A DNA stretch of 64,000 nt from Pseudomonadota bacterium (GCA_018261615.1 JAGTSE010000005.1:1-64000); one strand, 5' to 3'. Counted from the stretch's first letter, positions 1 through 7,960 are shown. Numbers and translations are program-made. Notes: generated by a model not told the origin, from the letters alone.

Positions 1-71
1 TGCAAATGTCAGATCGTATGCGCCTGTTAGGGCGCTGCTGGTAACAGAGCCTTATAGGCGCATCAGAAAAA

Positions 72-98
72 CCTCCGGCTATGCCGGAGGATATTTAT
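72..98 (+). terminator. Rho-independent terminator-like hairpin at left edge
   Basis: An 8-bp perfect stem (cctccggc / gccggagg) with a three-base loop is followed by an interrupted T-rich stretch (atatttatt). It probably ends a gene just left of the window; in E. coli the neighbour of yjeI on this side is groL, but nothing here confirms that. Confidence 0.6.
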
Positions 99-458
99 TC
101 TGCTTTGCTCATGAATGCACATCAAACTATATCGATAACGCTAAATATTTTACCGTTTCTGCATATTCGCGGTGCGTCAGCCCTTACGTCACTATTGGCG
201 AATGCGTTATTGACAACAATATCTATATTCTTGCTAAGAAAGAGTCTTATTTTAGGAATGTTTTAATAACTTGAATGCCCAATCAGAAATTATATAACAT
301 TCTAAGTAACAGCAAAATATATTGATTTAACATATTATTTGATAAATGCTGGACATATTTACACCAGGCCGCTTTCAAAATATCATTGTGCGTTAATATT
401 TTTCTTCGAATTTCAATTGGAAAGCCAACAATCTGCTGCTGGCCCGAGTCAGCGTTAA
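99..458. other. AT-rich intergenic stretch without a recognisable gene
   Basis: Base composition is clearly more AT-rich than the backbone genes downstream. A 61-codon open frame at 81-266 overlaps the terminator, has no ribosome binding site and no recognisable product, so no gene is called. This composition suggests acquired or decaying DNA. Confidence 0.5.
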
Positions 459-605
459 ATGGCTTTTTTCACTTTTAACTTAATTATTTCAGATAATGCC
501 ATTGGTGAGCCTGAAATGGATTTTGTAAATAACTATAAATATCATAGTGGTACCTTACATGGCGATGCTTATTATGATTTTATTTATCCTGCGCTAATAA
601 ATTAA
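459..605 (+). CDS. Small hypothetical protein (48 aa), possibly a gene remnant
   Basis: The frame opens with ATG directly after an in-frame stop and encodes 48 residues, with a composition that looks protein-like (DFVNNYKYHSGTLHGDAYYD near the middle). No clear Shine-Dalgarno sequence precedes the ATG. Its stop lies 7 bases before the next small frame, on the same strand, which would fit a short two-gene transcript. I do not recognise the family. It could equally be the 3' end of a larger lost gene. The surrounding AT-rich composition fits acquired DNA. Confidence 0.3.
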   Translation: MAFFTFNLIISDNAIGEPEMDFVNNYKYHSGTLHGDAYYDFIYPALIN

Positions 606-612
606 TTAAAGG

Positions 613-861
613 TTGTTGTTACCGAAAATTATTATAGTGATCGTGATGTGTTTTTTAATCAATGTCACGTTAATGATTCTGTTTAATGATTTTTTTGAGG
701 TGATACCACACTGTATATCAAATATATATTTCCAATGTGTTTTGTGGTTATTTCCCTCGAACAGAGGGGTTAGCCTGATCATTATGAGTATAATATTTTT
801 AACATATTACGGTTTGCAGATTCAGCGCAATGCGCTTGCTATTGTTTTCTTCGTTACCTGA
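613..861 (+). CDS. Small hydrophobic hypothetical protein (82 aa)
   Basis: A TTG-initiated frame (a second TTG follows at 616) encodes 82 residues with two strongly hydrophobic segments, about residues 4-25 and 55-80, separated by a short polar loop. That is consistent with a two-pass inner-membrane peptide. A taaagg sequence lies just before the start and would serve the second TTG better. The gene follows the 459-605 frame by 7 bases. No family is recognised. Small membrane proteins of this kind include immunity proteins and toxins, but nothing here proves either role. Confidence 0.35.
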   Translation: MLLPKIIIVIVMCFLINVTLMILFNDFFEVIPHCISNIYFQCVLWLFPSNRGVSLIIMSIIFLTYYGLQIQRNALAIVFFVT

Positions 862-916
862 CATATTATTTCATTGTCAATTATCGGTTGGTATATAATC
901 ACTCAACACGCTGTAT

Positions 917-1054
917 TCACCTCGTGTTCTGTTTGAGGCGATAAGCGCTGGCGGTGAGAAAAAGGAGCAACACCGTGCGCGAAACGTAAACCCCAACCAG
1001 CGCGGCTGCGTTGAAGCGTGGCCAGTCAGAAAGCCTGTCAGCGTTGTTACTTCT
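917..1054 (-). pseudogene. Decayed C-terminal fragment of a membrane protein
   Basis: On the minus strand a 45-codon frame runs to a TGA at 917-919 and reads as a plausible protein end: a polar start (NNADRLSDWPRFNAA), a hydrophobic segment (VSRTVLLLFLTASAYR) and a basic tail. A stop codon lies directly upstream in the same frame, and no start codon or ribosome binding site is present. The base composition is higher in GC than the flanks. The likely reading is the last piece of a membrane protein gene left after deletion; the family cannot be named. Confidence 0.3.
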
Positions 1055-1203
1055 TCAGTCTTACCGTCTGCGATCGTTTTTCTTGCACTATTTTCCGTGA
1101 TTTGTGCGGCTTATGCTGAGGATGTTTTTCTTTTAGTCATCTTTTTAGTATAAGGTTTACACACGGGCGGCATGCGTCCAGCTCATTGATTATGGGGAAT
1201 AAC

Positions 1204-1560
1204 ATGTACGTAAAACGTTTGGCTGGGATTATGGGCGGTGTGCTGCTGTTAGCGGGTTGCAGCAGCAGCAATAGTGAACTAAGCGCCGCAGGACAAGGCG
1301 TACGCTTTGTGGAAGATAAACCGGGCGCGCAGTGCCAGTACCTTGGCACCGCCACCGGCTCGCAGAGCAACTGGCTATCTGGCCAGCATGGCGAAGAGGG
1401 CGGTTCAATGCGCGCGGCGGCGAATGCGTTGCGCAACCAGGCGGCTGCGATGGGCGGCAACGTTCTTTATAACGTTTCCAGCCCGACACAGGGTTTCTTA
1501 TCCAGTTTTGTCCCGACTGCCAGCGAAATGAACGCGCAGGTCTATAAATGCCCTAACTAA
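1204..1560 (+). CDS. yjeI: DUF4156 family lipoprotein YjeI
   Basis: This 118-residue protein has a lipoprotein signal: basic N-terminus, hydrophobic core, then the lipobox LLAGC near residue 19, so it should be lipid-anchored at that cysteine. The mature part matches remembered E. coli YjeI along its length (SNWLSGQHGEEGGSMR, NQAAAMGGNV, C-terminal VYKCPN). The ATG at 1204 is chosen over an upstream TTG because ggggaa lies at the right distance and gives a normal signal peptide. The function of the family is not known. It is flanked by a variable island on the left and a chemoreceptor insertion on the right. Confidence 0.9.
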   Translation: MYVKRLAGIMGGVLLLAGCSSSNSELSAAGQGVRFVEDKPGAQCQYLGTATGSQSNWLSGQHGEEGGSMRAAANALRNQAAAMGGNVLYNVSSPTQGFLSSFVPTASEMNAQVYKCPN

Positions 1561-1572
1561 GTTGTTTCCGGG

Positions 1573-1605
1573 GATTCCCGCTCATGCAGGCGGGAGTCTC
1601 TGTTA
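1573..1605 (+). terminator. Terminator-like hairpin after yjeI
   Basis: A nine-base stem (gattcccgc with gcgggagtc, one G-T pair) lies 12 bases after the yjeI stop, followed by a weak T tract (tctctgtta). It is a probable transcript end for yjeI. Confidence 0.5.
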
Positions 1606-1740
1606 ATTGCTTCATTCCGTTATGTATTCCATTTCTCCTGACACTTTTTTCATAAAACTCGTCAACCCGTCTTGAATATTAAGTTTTCTTGATGTTAAAC
1701 AATATTTCCTGTTTCTTTGTGGAGACGATACCGCGATCAC

Positions 1741-1767
1741 TAAAGTATGCGGTTTCATTGTCGATAT
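1741..1767 (+). promoter_or_regulatory. Sigma 28 (FliA) promoter of the first chemoreceptor gene
   Basis: TAAAGTAT at 1741-1748, an 11-base spacer and GTCGATAT at 1760-1767 match the FliA consensus TAAAGTTT-N11-GCCGATAA at 13 of 16 positions with exact spacing. The element ends 75 bases before the ATG at 1843. It implies that this receptor is expressed with the late flagellar regulon. Confidence 0.8.
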
Positions 1768-1842
1768 TGTTGGCAGGACGCAAAAATAAAAGGACTTTAA
1801 AATAGAGTGCTTTTGGCAGGTGTGAAGAGGGTTGGAGAGTCG

Positions 1843-3480
1843 ATGAGTATTACAAAGAAGCTATTGCTTGCATTTTCTTTATTAATCTTGAGTTTAATTG
1901 GAACAAACCTTATCGCTGTTTTTTCGCTATCGAAAATTGGTAACGAGCAGGATTATTTTCAGGTAAATATTTTGCCAAGCCTCGACACCATGAACAAAGA
2001 GATGCAGCAGGTTACCAGCATCCGTAGTCAGCTTTATCAACATGGTATGATGCAAGACGCTGCTGGTATGAGTGAAGTACAACAAAAAGCGTTAAAAATA
2101 TATGATGAATTATACGCTCTGCATCAACATTACCTGAAAGAACTTGTTTCCGATCAACGCGATCTTGATTTGACCAATAAAACGTTAGGTGATTTAGAAA
2201 GATTCCGTACGGTGATGGATCAATATTTTAAAATATCAAATACTAACGATCGTGATGGTGTCGTTAAAGCCATGCACTCTGGGGGATTGGTTGAGAGTAG
2301 TGTCACTCAATTGATCAATGATTTTGACGCTCAAATTGCCTATAACACCTCGTTGGTGGCTGCAGCCAACACTAATAATAGTTTGTTGATTTCTCGCTCA
2401 ATGACGTTATCTCTGATTGCCACGCTGGCGGCGACGCTTATTCTTGGACTGTTTGGTTTATTCACCGTGTTGAATATCAAACGCCGTCTGAATGGGATGA
2501 AAGACGGAATGGTCAGCATCAGCGAAAAACTGGATCTCAGCCATGCATTACCAACGGGGCGTCTGGACGAGATTGGTCAGGCCGTTGGGGCATTCAACCT
2601 GCTGATTGGACGGGTCGCGGAATCACTGACCATGGTGCGCAGCGCTTCCAGTTCGGTGAATACCGCCGCCAATGAGATTGCCCTCGGCAATAATGAACTT
2701 TCTGCTCGTACCGAACAGCAATCGGCCGCCGTGGTGGAAACGGCGGCGAGCATGGAAGAGCTGAGTTCGACGGTGAAACAGAACGCACAGAACGCACATC
2801 AGGCCAGCCTGTTAGCCACGACAGCGTCAGATACGGCGGTAAAAGGCGGTACCGTTGTTAGTGTGGCGGTGAATCGCATGAAGGATATTATCGAAAGCTC
2901 GAAGCGCATTTCCGAAATCACCTCTGTGATTAATGGTATTGCATTTCAAACCAACATTCTGGCGCTTAACGCAGCCGTCGAAGCAGCCAGAGCGGGCGAG
3001 CAGGGGCGTGGTTTTGCTGTGGTGGCAGGAGAGGTGCGAAATCTGGCGCAGCGTAGCGCCCAGGCGGCCAAAGAGATTGAAACCCTGATCCATGAGTCGG
3101 TTAACTATATCGAAGACGGTTCCCGGCAGGTCGATCTGGCGGGGGAAACGATGAGCGGCATTGTACACTCCGTGCAGCAGGTTAAAGATTTAATGCAGGA
3201 GATCGCCGCCGCGTCCGATGAGCAAAATCGTGGCATCTCGCAGATTGCCCTGGCGATGTCGGAAATGGATACCACCACGCAACAGAACGCCGCGCTGGTA
3301 CAGGAGTCTTCTGCCGCTGCCGGTAGCCTTGAAGAGCAAGCAAGCAAACTGCAACAACTGGTTGATGTGTTCCGCTTACCAGGGCAGCAACTGGAGAAAG
3401 TGAAAAAGTCGATCGGGAAAATGCATCAACCAAAACAGGCTGTTGCCACTACGGGACAGGACGGTTGGGAGACGTTTTAA
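1843..3480 (+). CDS. Methyl-accepting chemotaxis protein with 4HB sensor
   Basis: This 545-residue transmembrane chemoreceptor signals through CheW/CheA. It has a first membrane segment (about 8-30), a four-helix-bundle type periplasmic sensor (about 35-185), a second membrane segment (about 190-212), a HAMP region and a long cytoplasmic coiled coil with the conserved hairpin tip ([20 protein letters not shown]). The C-terminus is GWETF, a CheR/CheB docking pentapeptide, so it is of the Tar/Tsr class. The ATG at 1843 is preferred over an upstream TTG at 1807 because of the ggagag site and the normal N-terminus. A FliA promoter lies upstream. The gene is absent between yjeI and epmB in E. coli K-12. 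The ligand is unknown. Confidence 0.9.
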   Translation: MSITKKLLLAFSLLILSLIGTNLIAVFSLSKIGNEQDYFQVNILPSLDTMNKEMQQVTSIRSQLYQHGMMQDAAGMSEVQQKALKIYDELYALHQHYLKELVSDQRDLDLTNKTLGDLERFRTVMDQYFKISNTNDRDGVVKAMHSGGLVESSVTQLINDFDAQIAYNTSLVAAANTNNSLLISRSMTLSLIATLAATLILGLFGLFTVLNIKRRLNGMKDGMVSISEKLDLSHALPTGRLDEIGQAVGAFNLLIGRVAESLTMVRSASSSVNTAANEIALGNNELSARTEQQSAAVVETAASMEELSSTVKQNAQNAHQASLLATTASDTAVKGGTVVSVAVNRMKDIIESSKRISEITSVINGIAFQTNILALNAAVEAARAGEQGRGFAVVAGEVRNLAQRSAQAAKEIETLIHESVNYIEDGSRQVDLAGETMSGIVHSVQQVKDLMQEIAAASDEQNRGISQIALAMSEMDTTTQQNAALVQESSAAAGSLEEQASKLQQLVDVFRLPGQQLEKVKKSIGKMHQPKQAVATTGQDGWETF

Positions 3481-3485
3481 ACGGC

Positions 3486-3517
3486 AATGACGAGCCTGCA
3501 AAGGCTCGTCATTATTT
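3486..3517 (+). terminator. Strong Rho-independent terminator between convergent genes
   Basis: A perfect 12-bp stem (aatgacgagcct / aggctcgtcatt) with loop gcaa is followed by atttacg. It lies directly after the chemoreceptor stop and just beyond the convergent epmB stop, so it may work in both directions. Confidence 0.8.
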
Positions 3518-3522
3518 ACGCC

Positions 3523-4551
3523 TTAGCTCTGGCGCAATTGCAGATCCAGCGGCGTCTTACTGGGTTCACCGCCAATCTCGCGGGCAAGTTTCGGCACCAT
3601 ATAGCCGGAAACCAGCGTCAGAAGTTCGCGCATAATCAAACGCGCTTCGTCGTCACTCACCATAAAGTGCGCAGCGCCCTGAACTTTATCCAGTACATGC
3701 AGATAGTAAGGCATCACTCCCGCATCAAATAATGCGTTACTCAGCTCCGCCAGCGTTTGCGCATTATCATTCACGCCACGTAGCAGCACGCTTTGATTCA
3801 GTAAAGTGACACCCGCCTGCCGCAGTGCGACCATCGCCGCGCGAAAGTCATCGTCGATCTCCTGGGCGTGGTTGATATGATTGACCAGCAAAACTTGCAG
3901 AGATGAACGGGCGAAACGTGCGACCAGCGTATCGGTGATGCGCGCCGGGATCACAATCGGCAGGCGGCTGTGAATACGCAGACGTTTAATGTGTGGAATG
4001 GCTTCCAGCTGTTCCAGCAGCCAGTCCAGCTCATGATCTTTCGCCATCAGCGGATCGCCGCCGGAAAAGATGATTTCATCTAGCTCCGGATGCACTGCGA
4101 TATAGTCCAGCGCGCCTTGCCAGTTACGCTTGTTGCCTTGATTTTCGGCATAGGGGAAATGGCGACGAAAACAGTAGCGGCAGTTCACGGCGCAGCCACC
4201 TTTCACCAGCAACAGGGCACGATTACTGTATTTATGCAGTAATCCAGGCACCACGCTACTCTGCTCTTCCAGCGGATCGGTGGTGAAACCCGGCGCTGCG
4301 ATAAATTCCTGCGGTGTGGTGATCACCTGGAGCAATAGCGGATCGTTGGGGTTGCCAGGCTGCATGCGCGCGGCAAAGGATCGCGGTACGCGTAGGGGAA
4401 ACAGGCGTTTTGCCTCACGGCCTGCGGTTAAATTTTCATCGGTGTTTATCTTTAAAAGACGTAACAGTTCGTCCGGATCGGTTATTACATCGGCAAGTTG
4501 CATTAACCAATCTTCTCTGGACGGGGTATTTAGGGTTACAATATGCGCCAT
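3523..4551 (-). CDS. epmB: EF-P (R)-beta-lysylation 2,3-aminomutase EpmB
   Basis: EpmB is a radical SAM, PLP-dependent lysine 2,3-aminomutase that converts (S)-alpha-lysine to (R)-beta-lysine, the substrate EpmA attaches to elongation factor P. The 342-residue protein carries the radical SAM cluster motif with C120, C124 and C127 (CAVNCRYC) and the SGGDPLMAKD segment near 163-172. Length and sequence agree with E. coli YjeK. It is transcribed divergently from efp, with 41 bases between the two start codons, an arrangement that keeps enzyme and target side by side. EpmA, its partner, is encoded at 10785-11762. Confidence 0.96.
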   Translation of the reverse strand: MAHIVTLNTPSREDWLMQLADVITDPDELLRLLKINTDENLTAGREAKRLFPLRVPRSFAARMQPGNPNDPLLLQVITTPQEFIAAPGFTTDPLEEQSSVVPGLLHKYSNRALLLVKGGCAVNCRYCFRRHFPYAENQGNKRNWQGALDYIAVHPELDEIIFSGGDPLMAKDHELDWLLEQLEAIPHIKRLRIHSRLPIVIPARITDTLVARFARSSLQVLLVNHINHAQEIDDDFRAAMVALRQAGVTLLNQSVLLRGVNDNAQTLAELSNALFDAGVMPYYLHVLDKVQGAAHFMVSDDEARLIMRELLTLVSGYMVPKLAREIGGEPSKTPLDLQLRQS

Positions 4552-4592
4552 TTTGTGGCTAAGCTACCAGTTAACAATTTTCAGAGGGCCTT

Positions 4593-5159
4593 ATGGCGAC
4601 TTACTATAGCAACGATTTTCGTGCTGGTCTTAAAATCATGTTGGACGGCGAACCTTATGCGGTTGAAGCCAGCGAATTCGTTAAACCAGGTAAAGGCCAG
4701 GCATTTGCGCGCGTTAAGCTGCGTCGCCTGCTGACCGGTACTCGCGTAGAAAAAACCTTCAAATCTACTGATTCTGCTGAAGGTGCAGACGTTGTTGATA
4801 TGAACCTGACTTACCTGTACAACGATGGTGAGTTTTGGCACTTCATGAACAATGAAACTTTCGAACAGCTTTCCGCTGACGCCAAAGCGATTGGCGACAA
4901 CGAAAAATGGTTGTTGGATCAGGCTGAGTGCATCGTGACCCTGTGGAACGGCCAGCCTATCTCCGTCACTCCGCCGAACTTTGTTGAGCTGGAAATCATT
5001 GAAACCGATCCAGGTCTGAAAGGCGACACCGCGGGTACCGGCGGTAAACCGGCTACCCTGAGCACTGGCGCAGTGGTTAAAGTTCCGCTGTTCGTGCAGA
5101 TCGGTGAAGTTATCAAAGTAGATACCCGTTCCGGCGAATATGTATCTCGCGTGAAGTAA
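4593..5159 (+). CDS. efp: Translation elongation factor P
   Basis: EF-P binds between the P and E sites of stalled ribosomes and promotes peptide-bond formation at polyproline stretches. The 188-residue protein is almost identical to the E. coli factor, with the three-domain KOW-OB-OB layout. The modification site Lys34 is present in the PGKGQAF loop. The start ATG follows a gagggcc ribosome site. Both beta-lysylation enzymes are in this window (EpmB divergent neighbour, EpmA 6 kb away), so the modified form is expected. Confidence 0.98.
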   Translation: MATYYSNDFRAGLKIMLDGEPYAVEASEFVKPGKGQAFARVKLRRLLTGTRVEKTFKSTDSAEGADVVDMNLTYLYNDGEFWHFMNNETFEQLSADAKAIGDNEKWLLDQAECIVTLWNGQPISVTPPNFVELEIIETDPGLKGDTAGTGGKPATLSTGAVVKVPLFVQIGEVIKVDTRSGEYVSRVK

Positions 5160-5171
5160 TGTCCGCAGCTT

Positions 5172-5194
5172 CGGCGTAGCACCATGCTACGCCG
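5172..5194 (+). terminator. Hairpin between efp and ecnA
   Basis: A perfect 10-bp stem (cggcgtagca / tgctacgccg) with loop cca lies 12 bases after the efp stop. The following ttgaac is a weak T tract, so it may attenuate rather than fully stop transcription into ecnA. Confidence 0.5.
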
Positions 5195-5214
5195 TTGAAC
5201 ATCTCGAGGCAGAA

Positions 5215-5349
5215 ATGATAAAACGCCTTACCAAAATCCTTTCCCTTATGCTTATCAGCGGCGCTTTGCTGTCGGGCTGCAATACGGCGCGCGGCGTCGG
5301 TGAAGACATTCAGAGCCTCGGCCACGCTATTTCTCACGCGGTCAGCTAA
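5215..5349 (+). CDS. ecnA: Entericidin A, small lipoprotein
   Basis: Entericidin A is the antidote peptide of the EcnA/EcnB membrane-lipoprotein pair. The 44-residue product has a signal with lipobox LLSGC and a short mature part beginning CNTARGVGEDIQSLG, the family signature shared with EcnB. The ATG is preceded by cgaggcag. The E. coli protein is about 41 residues, so length fits. It lies between efp and ecnB, as in E. coli. Confidence 0.92.
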   Translation: MIKRLTKILSLMLISGALLSGCNTARGVGEDIQSLGHAISHAVS

Positions 5350-5455
5350 AACTTCACATCTTCTTAAAAACCTTCCCGTTCCGGTCTCATTGCGGAATTT
5401 TGTCTATGCTTAAGTGGCTATACACAAATAATATTGGTCACAAAAGGAAGATATT

Positions 5456-5602
5456 ATGGTTAAGAAGACAATTGTTGCGATCTTTTCTGTATTAGTTCTT
5501 TCGTCCGTTCTGACGGCGTGTAACACCACTCGAGGCGTCGGTCAGGATATCTCGGAAGGTGGCCGCGCTATCTCTGGTGCAGCAAGCAAAGCTCAGCAGT
5601 AA
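5456..5602 (+). CDS. ecnB: Entericidin B, small bacteriolytic lipoprotein
   Basis: Entericidin B is a stress-induced membrane lipoprotein said to promote lysis in stationary phase, opposed by EcnA. The 48-residue product has lipobox VLTAC and the mature start [15 protein letters not shown], paralogous to EcnA. A strong aaaggaag site precedes the ATG. A tctatgcttaag sequence near 5402-5413 resembles a sigma S type extended -10 without a clear -35; E. coli ecnB is known to be sigma S dependent, so the same control is inferred. Confidence 0.93.
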   Translation: MVKKTIVAIFSVLVLSSVLTACNTTRGVGQDISEGGRAISGAASKAQQ

Positions 5603-5610
5603 TCCTTGCC

Positions 5611-5630
5611 GGTACGGCATACGCCGTACC
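5611..5630. terminator. Hairpin between convergent ecnB and LuxR gene
   Basis: A perfect 8-bp stem (ggtacggc / gccgtacc, loop atac) lies between two convergent genes, 8 bases after the ecnB stop. T tracts are weak on both sides, so it is a probable shared terminator. Confidence 0.55.
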
Positions 5631-5631
5631 G

Positions 5632-6234
5632 CTAATTTGAATTTTCCGGCAGTGAAAGGAACGGCGTAAACCGATTCCCCATCCCGAGCTTCATACGAAT
5701 ATTACGCTTGTAGGTATAAACGGTTTTGCCGTTAATACTTAGCCTGGTGGCGATGCTGTGGTTACTTTTCCCTTCCATCCATAGCGTGAGCACTTTCTCT
5801 TCCTGTTTGGTCAGCAGCGGTGTCGCCATCTGTGGAATTGAACGCGTCGGACATGTCAGCACAATGTCATCAATGAGCTGCGCCAGTTTATCCAGCGGTT
5901 CTGTTTTTAGCATCGTTGCGCGAATTTTAAGTTGCATATAGAACCCGGAAAGCTGGGCATCGATACCCGACTCCAGCAGTAGCACCTGATTTGAGTCGCC
6001 GCAGACGGAAAATAATGAAGCAAGTTGTTGAATATGATGAATTTCATTCTTGAAACCATGAAGGTCGGCAATCACCAGATCGGGCTGCCACTGCACAATA
6101 TGTTCTTTCGCCAGCATTAAATTATGCAACCCGGTGACGAGGAACGAGGCGGGGAACAAATCGGGTTGATTGAGCCAGGATTCCACCCCAACGCGGGTGA
6201 AGTAACAACGGTCAATCACGAGAATTTTGAACAT
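5632..6234 (-). CDS. Orphan LuxR/FixJ-type transcriptional regulator
   Basis: This 200-residue protein has a receiver-like N-terminal half (FKILVIDRCYFTRVGVESWL; a candidate aspartate in PDLVIADLHGF) and a C-terminal LuxR helix-turn-helix (LTKQEEKVLTLWMEGKSN, then KTVYTYKRNIRMKLGM). The receiver lacks the usual acidic pair after the first strand, so it may not be phosphorylated normally; BglJ, RcsA and similar regulators have such degenerate receivers and work with a partner like RcsB. No sensor kinase gene is adjacent. I cannot assign a name. A start 14 codons upstream (6276) is possible, but the start at 6234 gives the normal family N-terminus. Confidence 0.8.
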   Translation of the reverse strand: MFKILVIDRCYFTRVGVESWLNQPDLFPASFLVTGLHNLMLAKEHIVQWQPDLVIADLHGFKNEIHHIQQLASLFSVCGDSNQVLLLESGIDAQLSGFYMQLKIRATMLKTEPLDKLAQLIDDIVLTCPTRSIPQMATPLLTKQEEKVLTLWMEGKSNHSIATRLSINGKTVYTYKRNIRMKLGMGNRFTPFLSLPENSN

Positions 6235-6437
6235 ATTTTTCTTCGCAGTCAGAGGGTGGCGCACAGCTTCCTGCATGCAGGAAAGTGATTCATCATAGGG
6301 GGTACATAAGGTGGGTAAATGCTGGAATTCCGCAGCGAACAGTGGCTATTTCTTGCTTTAACTTGCTGAATATCAGCAAGCACAATCAAGTTGAAATTTT
6401 AAACTGTAGCGGGCAGAATTTGCCTCTCTTCACATCT

Positions 6438-6482
6438 CTGGCAGGACGACCTGTCAGTTTCATTTTTTCGGGGACGGCCCCG
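6438..6482 (+). promoter_or_regulatory. Guanidine-II (mini-ykkC) riboswitch
   Basis: Two hairpins with the diagnostic ACGR loops are visible: ctggcagg-ACGA-cctgtcag at 6438-6457 and cgggg-ACGG-ccccg at 6469-6482. The two-hairpin form with paired ACGR loops is the established signature of guanidine-II RNA. The second hairpin ends 4 bases before the ggag ribosome site of gdx, as expected for control of translation start by guanidinium. Confidence 0.92.
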
Positions 6483-6496
6483 CATCGGAGCCAATC

Positions 6497-6814
6497 ATGT
6501 CCTGGTTAATTCTTCTTATCGCCGGCCTTCTTGAAGTGGTTTGGGCTGTCGGTCTGAAATACACCCACAGCTTTACGCGCCTTACCCCCAGTATCATCAC
6601 CGTTACAGCGATGATCGCCAGTGTTGTACTGCTGTCATGGGCAATGAAAACCCTGCCGGTTGGTACCGCCTATGCTATCTGGACCGGGATCGGTGCGGTG
6701 GGCGCGGCGGTTGCAGGGATCGTGCTGCTTGGCGAATCCGCAAGCCTGGCGCGTATCCTCAGCCTGTGCCTGATTGTTGTCGGAATCATTGGGTTAAAGC
6801 TCAGTACACATTAG
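6497..6814 (+). CDS. gdx: Guanidinium exporter Gdx (SMR family)
   Basis: Gdx (formerly SugE) is a small multidrug resistance family antiporter that exports guanidinium in exchange for protons, as a dual-topology dimer. The 105-residue protein has four membrane helices and the essential glutamate E13 ([12 protein letters not shown]). It differs from EmrE-type drug pumps by the Gdx signatures in helix 1. The guanidine-II riboswitch directly upstream supports the substrate assignment. It sits beside a decayed blc gene, as intact blc sits beside it in E. coli. Confidence 0.96.
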   Translation: MSWLILLIAGLLEVVWAVGLKYTHSFTRLTPSIITVTAMIASVVLLSWAMKTLPVGTAYAIWTGIGAVGAAVAGIVLLGESASLARILSLCLIVVGIIGLKLSTH

Positions 6815-6873
6815 TAAGACTGATTAATCCAGAGTAGTTTTTCCACAGCAAAATCTTGCATAGCTGCGGTTTA

Positions 6874-7098
6874 TCACCGCCAGCCCGCTTCGTTGCGCAA
6901 ACTGTAGGTGGCAGTGACTTTCTCCAGGCTGCTCTCGAAGCTGTGGTCCAAACGGGCGATTTTGTACCATCTTTCGGGACAACATTGGGTATTGAAGTTT
7001 TGCACCACGGTGATGCCATCAGGCGGGGGAGGAGGGGAGCTACAGGCGGAGAGCAGTAACGCAGCGGCAACCGAGGCGATCATCAGAAACATGCGCAT
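6874..7098 (-). pseudogene. blc: Truncated, frameshifted lipocalin gene blc
   Basis: The frame starts like outer-membrane lipocalin Blc: a lipoprotein signal ending LLLSAC, then ITVVQNFN, WYKIARLDHSFES and LEKVTATYSLRNEAG. It stops after 74 codons, whereas Blc has about 177 residues. Reading the next frame past the stop continues the homology for a few codons (LAVINRSY against GLNVINKGY in E. coli), which shows a frameshift, after which all remaining sequence is deleted. The lipocalin GxW motif is also lost (PERWYK in place of LGTWYE). It cannot make a working lipocalin. Synteny (frdD on one side, gdx on the other) supports the identity. Confidence 0.85.
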
Positions 7099-7146
7099 GG
7101 GATTTTCCCTTCCAGATCTTTTCTTTAGGATATAGACGCTGGCTGG

Positions 7147-7176
7147 AAATTTGCTCCCCTGCTTACGCAGGAGAGC
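7147..7176 (-). terminator. frd operon terminator
   Basis: On the minus strand, 8 bases after the frdD stop, a 10-bp stem (gctctcctgc / gcaggggagc, one G-T pair, loop gtaa) is followed by aaatttcc. In E. coli the hairpin at this place ends frd and also attenuates ampC; here ampC is missing, so only the terminator role remains. Confidence 0.7.
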
Positions 7177-7184
7177 AACAGGTA

Positions 7185-7544
7185 TCAAATAAAAATGACG
7201 CCGATCAGTGTGACCACAGTCAGAATCGCAGCGAGACCGTAGAACACCCATTTACCGTTCGGTACGTGAATTTTCAAATCATGCATCATATGGTGGATAC
7301 GGTGCAGACCGCACCACACCGGCAGGACAATCATCAAAAAGAGGAACACGCGGCCAATGAAGCTTTGCGAAAACGCCAGTACGCGTTCATAGCCCAGCGC
7401 TTCGCCAGGGTAGAAGCCCAGCGGCAGCATAATGCAGACCAGCAGCACGATAACCGGTGCGACAATTGCGCTCCACATACCACCTGCGCCGAACAAACCC
7501 CAGAATACGGGTTCGTCAGAACGTTTTGGATTCGGGTTAATCAC
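7185..7544 (-). CDS. frdD: Fumarate reductase membrane anchor subunit D
   Basis: FrdD is one of two inner-membrane anchors of the menaquinol:fumarate reductase complex used in anaerobic respiration. The 119-residue protein has three hydrophobic helices and matches E. coli FrdD in length and sequence ([35 protein letters not shown]). The GTG at 7544 is chosen because it gives the family N-terminus; an upstream in-frame ATG would add ten unrelated residues. It is the last gene of frdABCD and overlaps no neighbour. Confidence 0.96.
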   Translation of the reverse strand: MINPNPKRSDEPVFWGLFGAGGMWSAIVAPVIVLLVCIMLPLGFYPGEALGYERVLAFSQSFIGRVFLFLMIVLPVWCGLHRIHHMMHDLKIHVPNGKWVFYGLAAILTVVTLIGVIFI

Positions 7545-7554
7545 GTTGGCCTCC

Positions 7555-7950
7555 TTACCAGAAAAGAGCCACAAACAGCACCACCACAGTGACTACCGCA
7601 GTCACCACCCAAAGCCCTTTCACTACCGGCTCTGGCCCCATTTTTTCGCCTTTGACGATGATAAGCTGCGCTTTTGGCGCCAGATCAAACCAGGTTTTGG
7701 TGTGCAACAGCGCGGCGGCAAGCGTCACCAGATTGAGGATCAGCACGATCGGGTTTTGCAGAAAGTGTACAAACCCTTCCCAGCTTTCTGGCCCGTGTTT
7801 TAGCGCAAACAGACCAAAGATCAACTCAAGACTGAACCAGACCGCAGGTACCGCCGTTCCTTCACGCAGCATGTAGAAGCGATAAAACGGCAGAGTTTTC
7901 CACCAGCTTGACGGCATGGGACGAACCCAGGCTTTACGTTTAGTCGTCAT
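7555..7950 (-). CDS. frdC: Fumarate reductase membrane anchor subunit C
   Basis: FrdC pairs with FrdD to anchor FrdAB to the cytoplasmic membrane and to form the menaquinol site. The 131-residue protein has the same length as in E. coli, with three membrane helices, and starts [17 protein letters not shown]. It follows frdB by 10 bases and precedes frdD by 10 bases, so it is translated from the same transcript. Confidence 0.97.
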   Translation of the reverse strand: MTTKRKAWVRPMPSSWWKTLPFYRFYMLREGTAVPAVWFSLELIFGLFALKHGPESWEGFVHFLQNPIVLILNLVTLAAALLHTKTWFDLAPKAQLIIVKGEKMGPEPVVKGLWVVTAVVTVVVLFVALFW

Positions 7951-7960
7951 AATGCACTCC

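Noticed and set aside
81..266. 61-codon frame at the left edge
   Set aside because: It begins inside the terminator hairpin, lacks a ribosome site and shows no recognisable protein.
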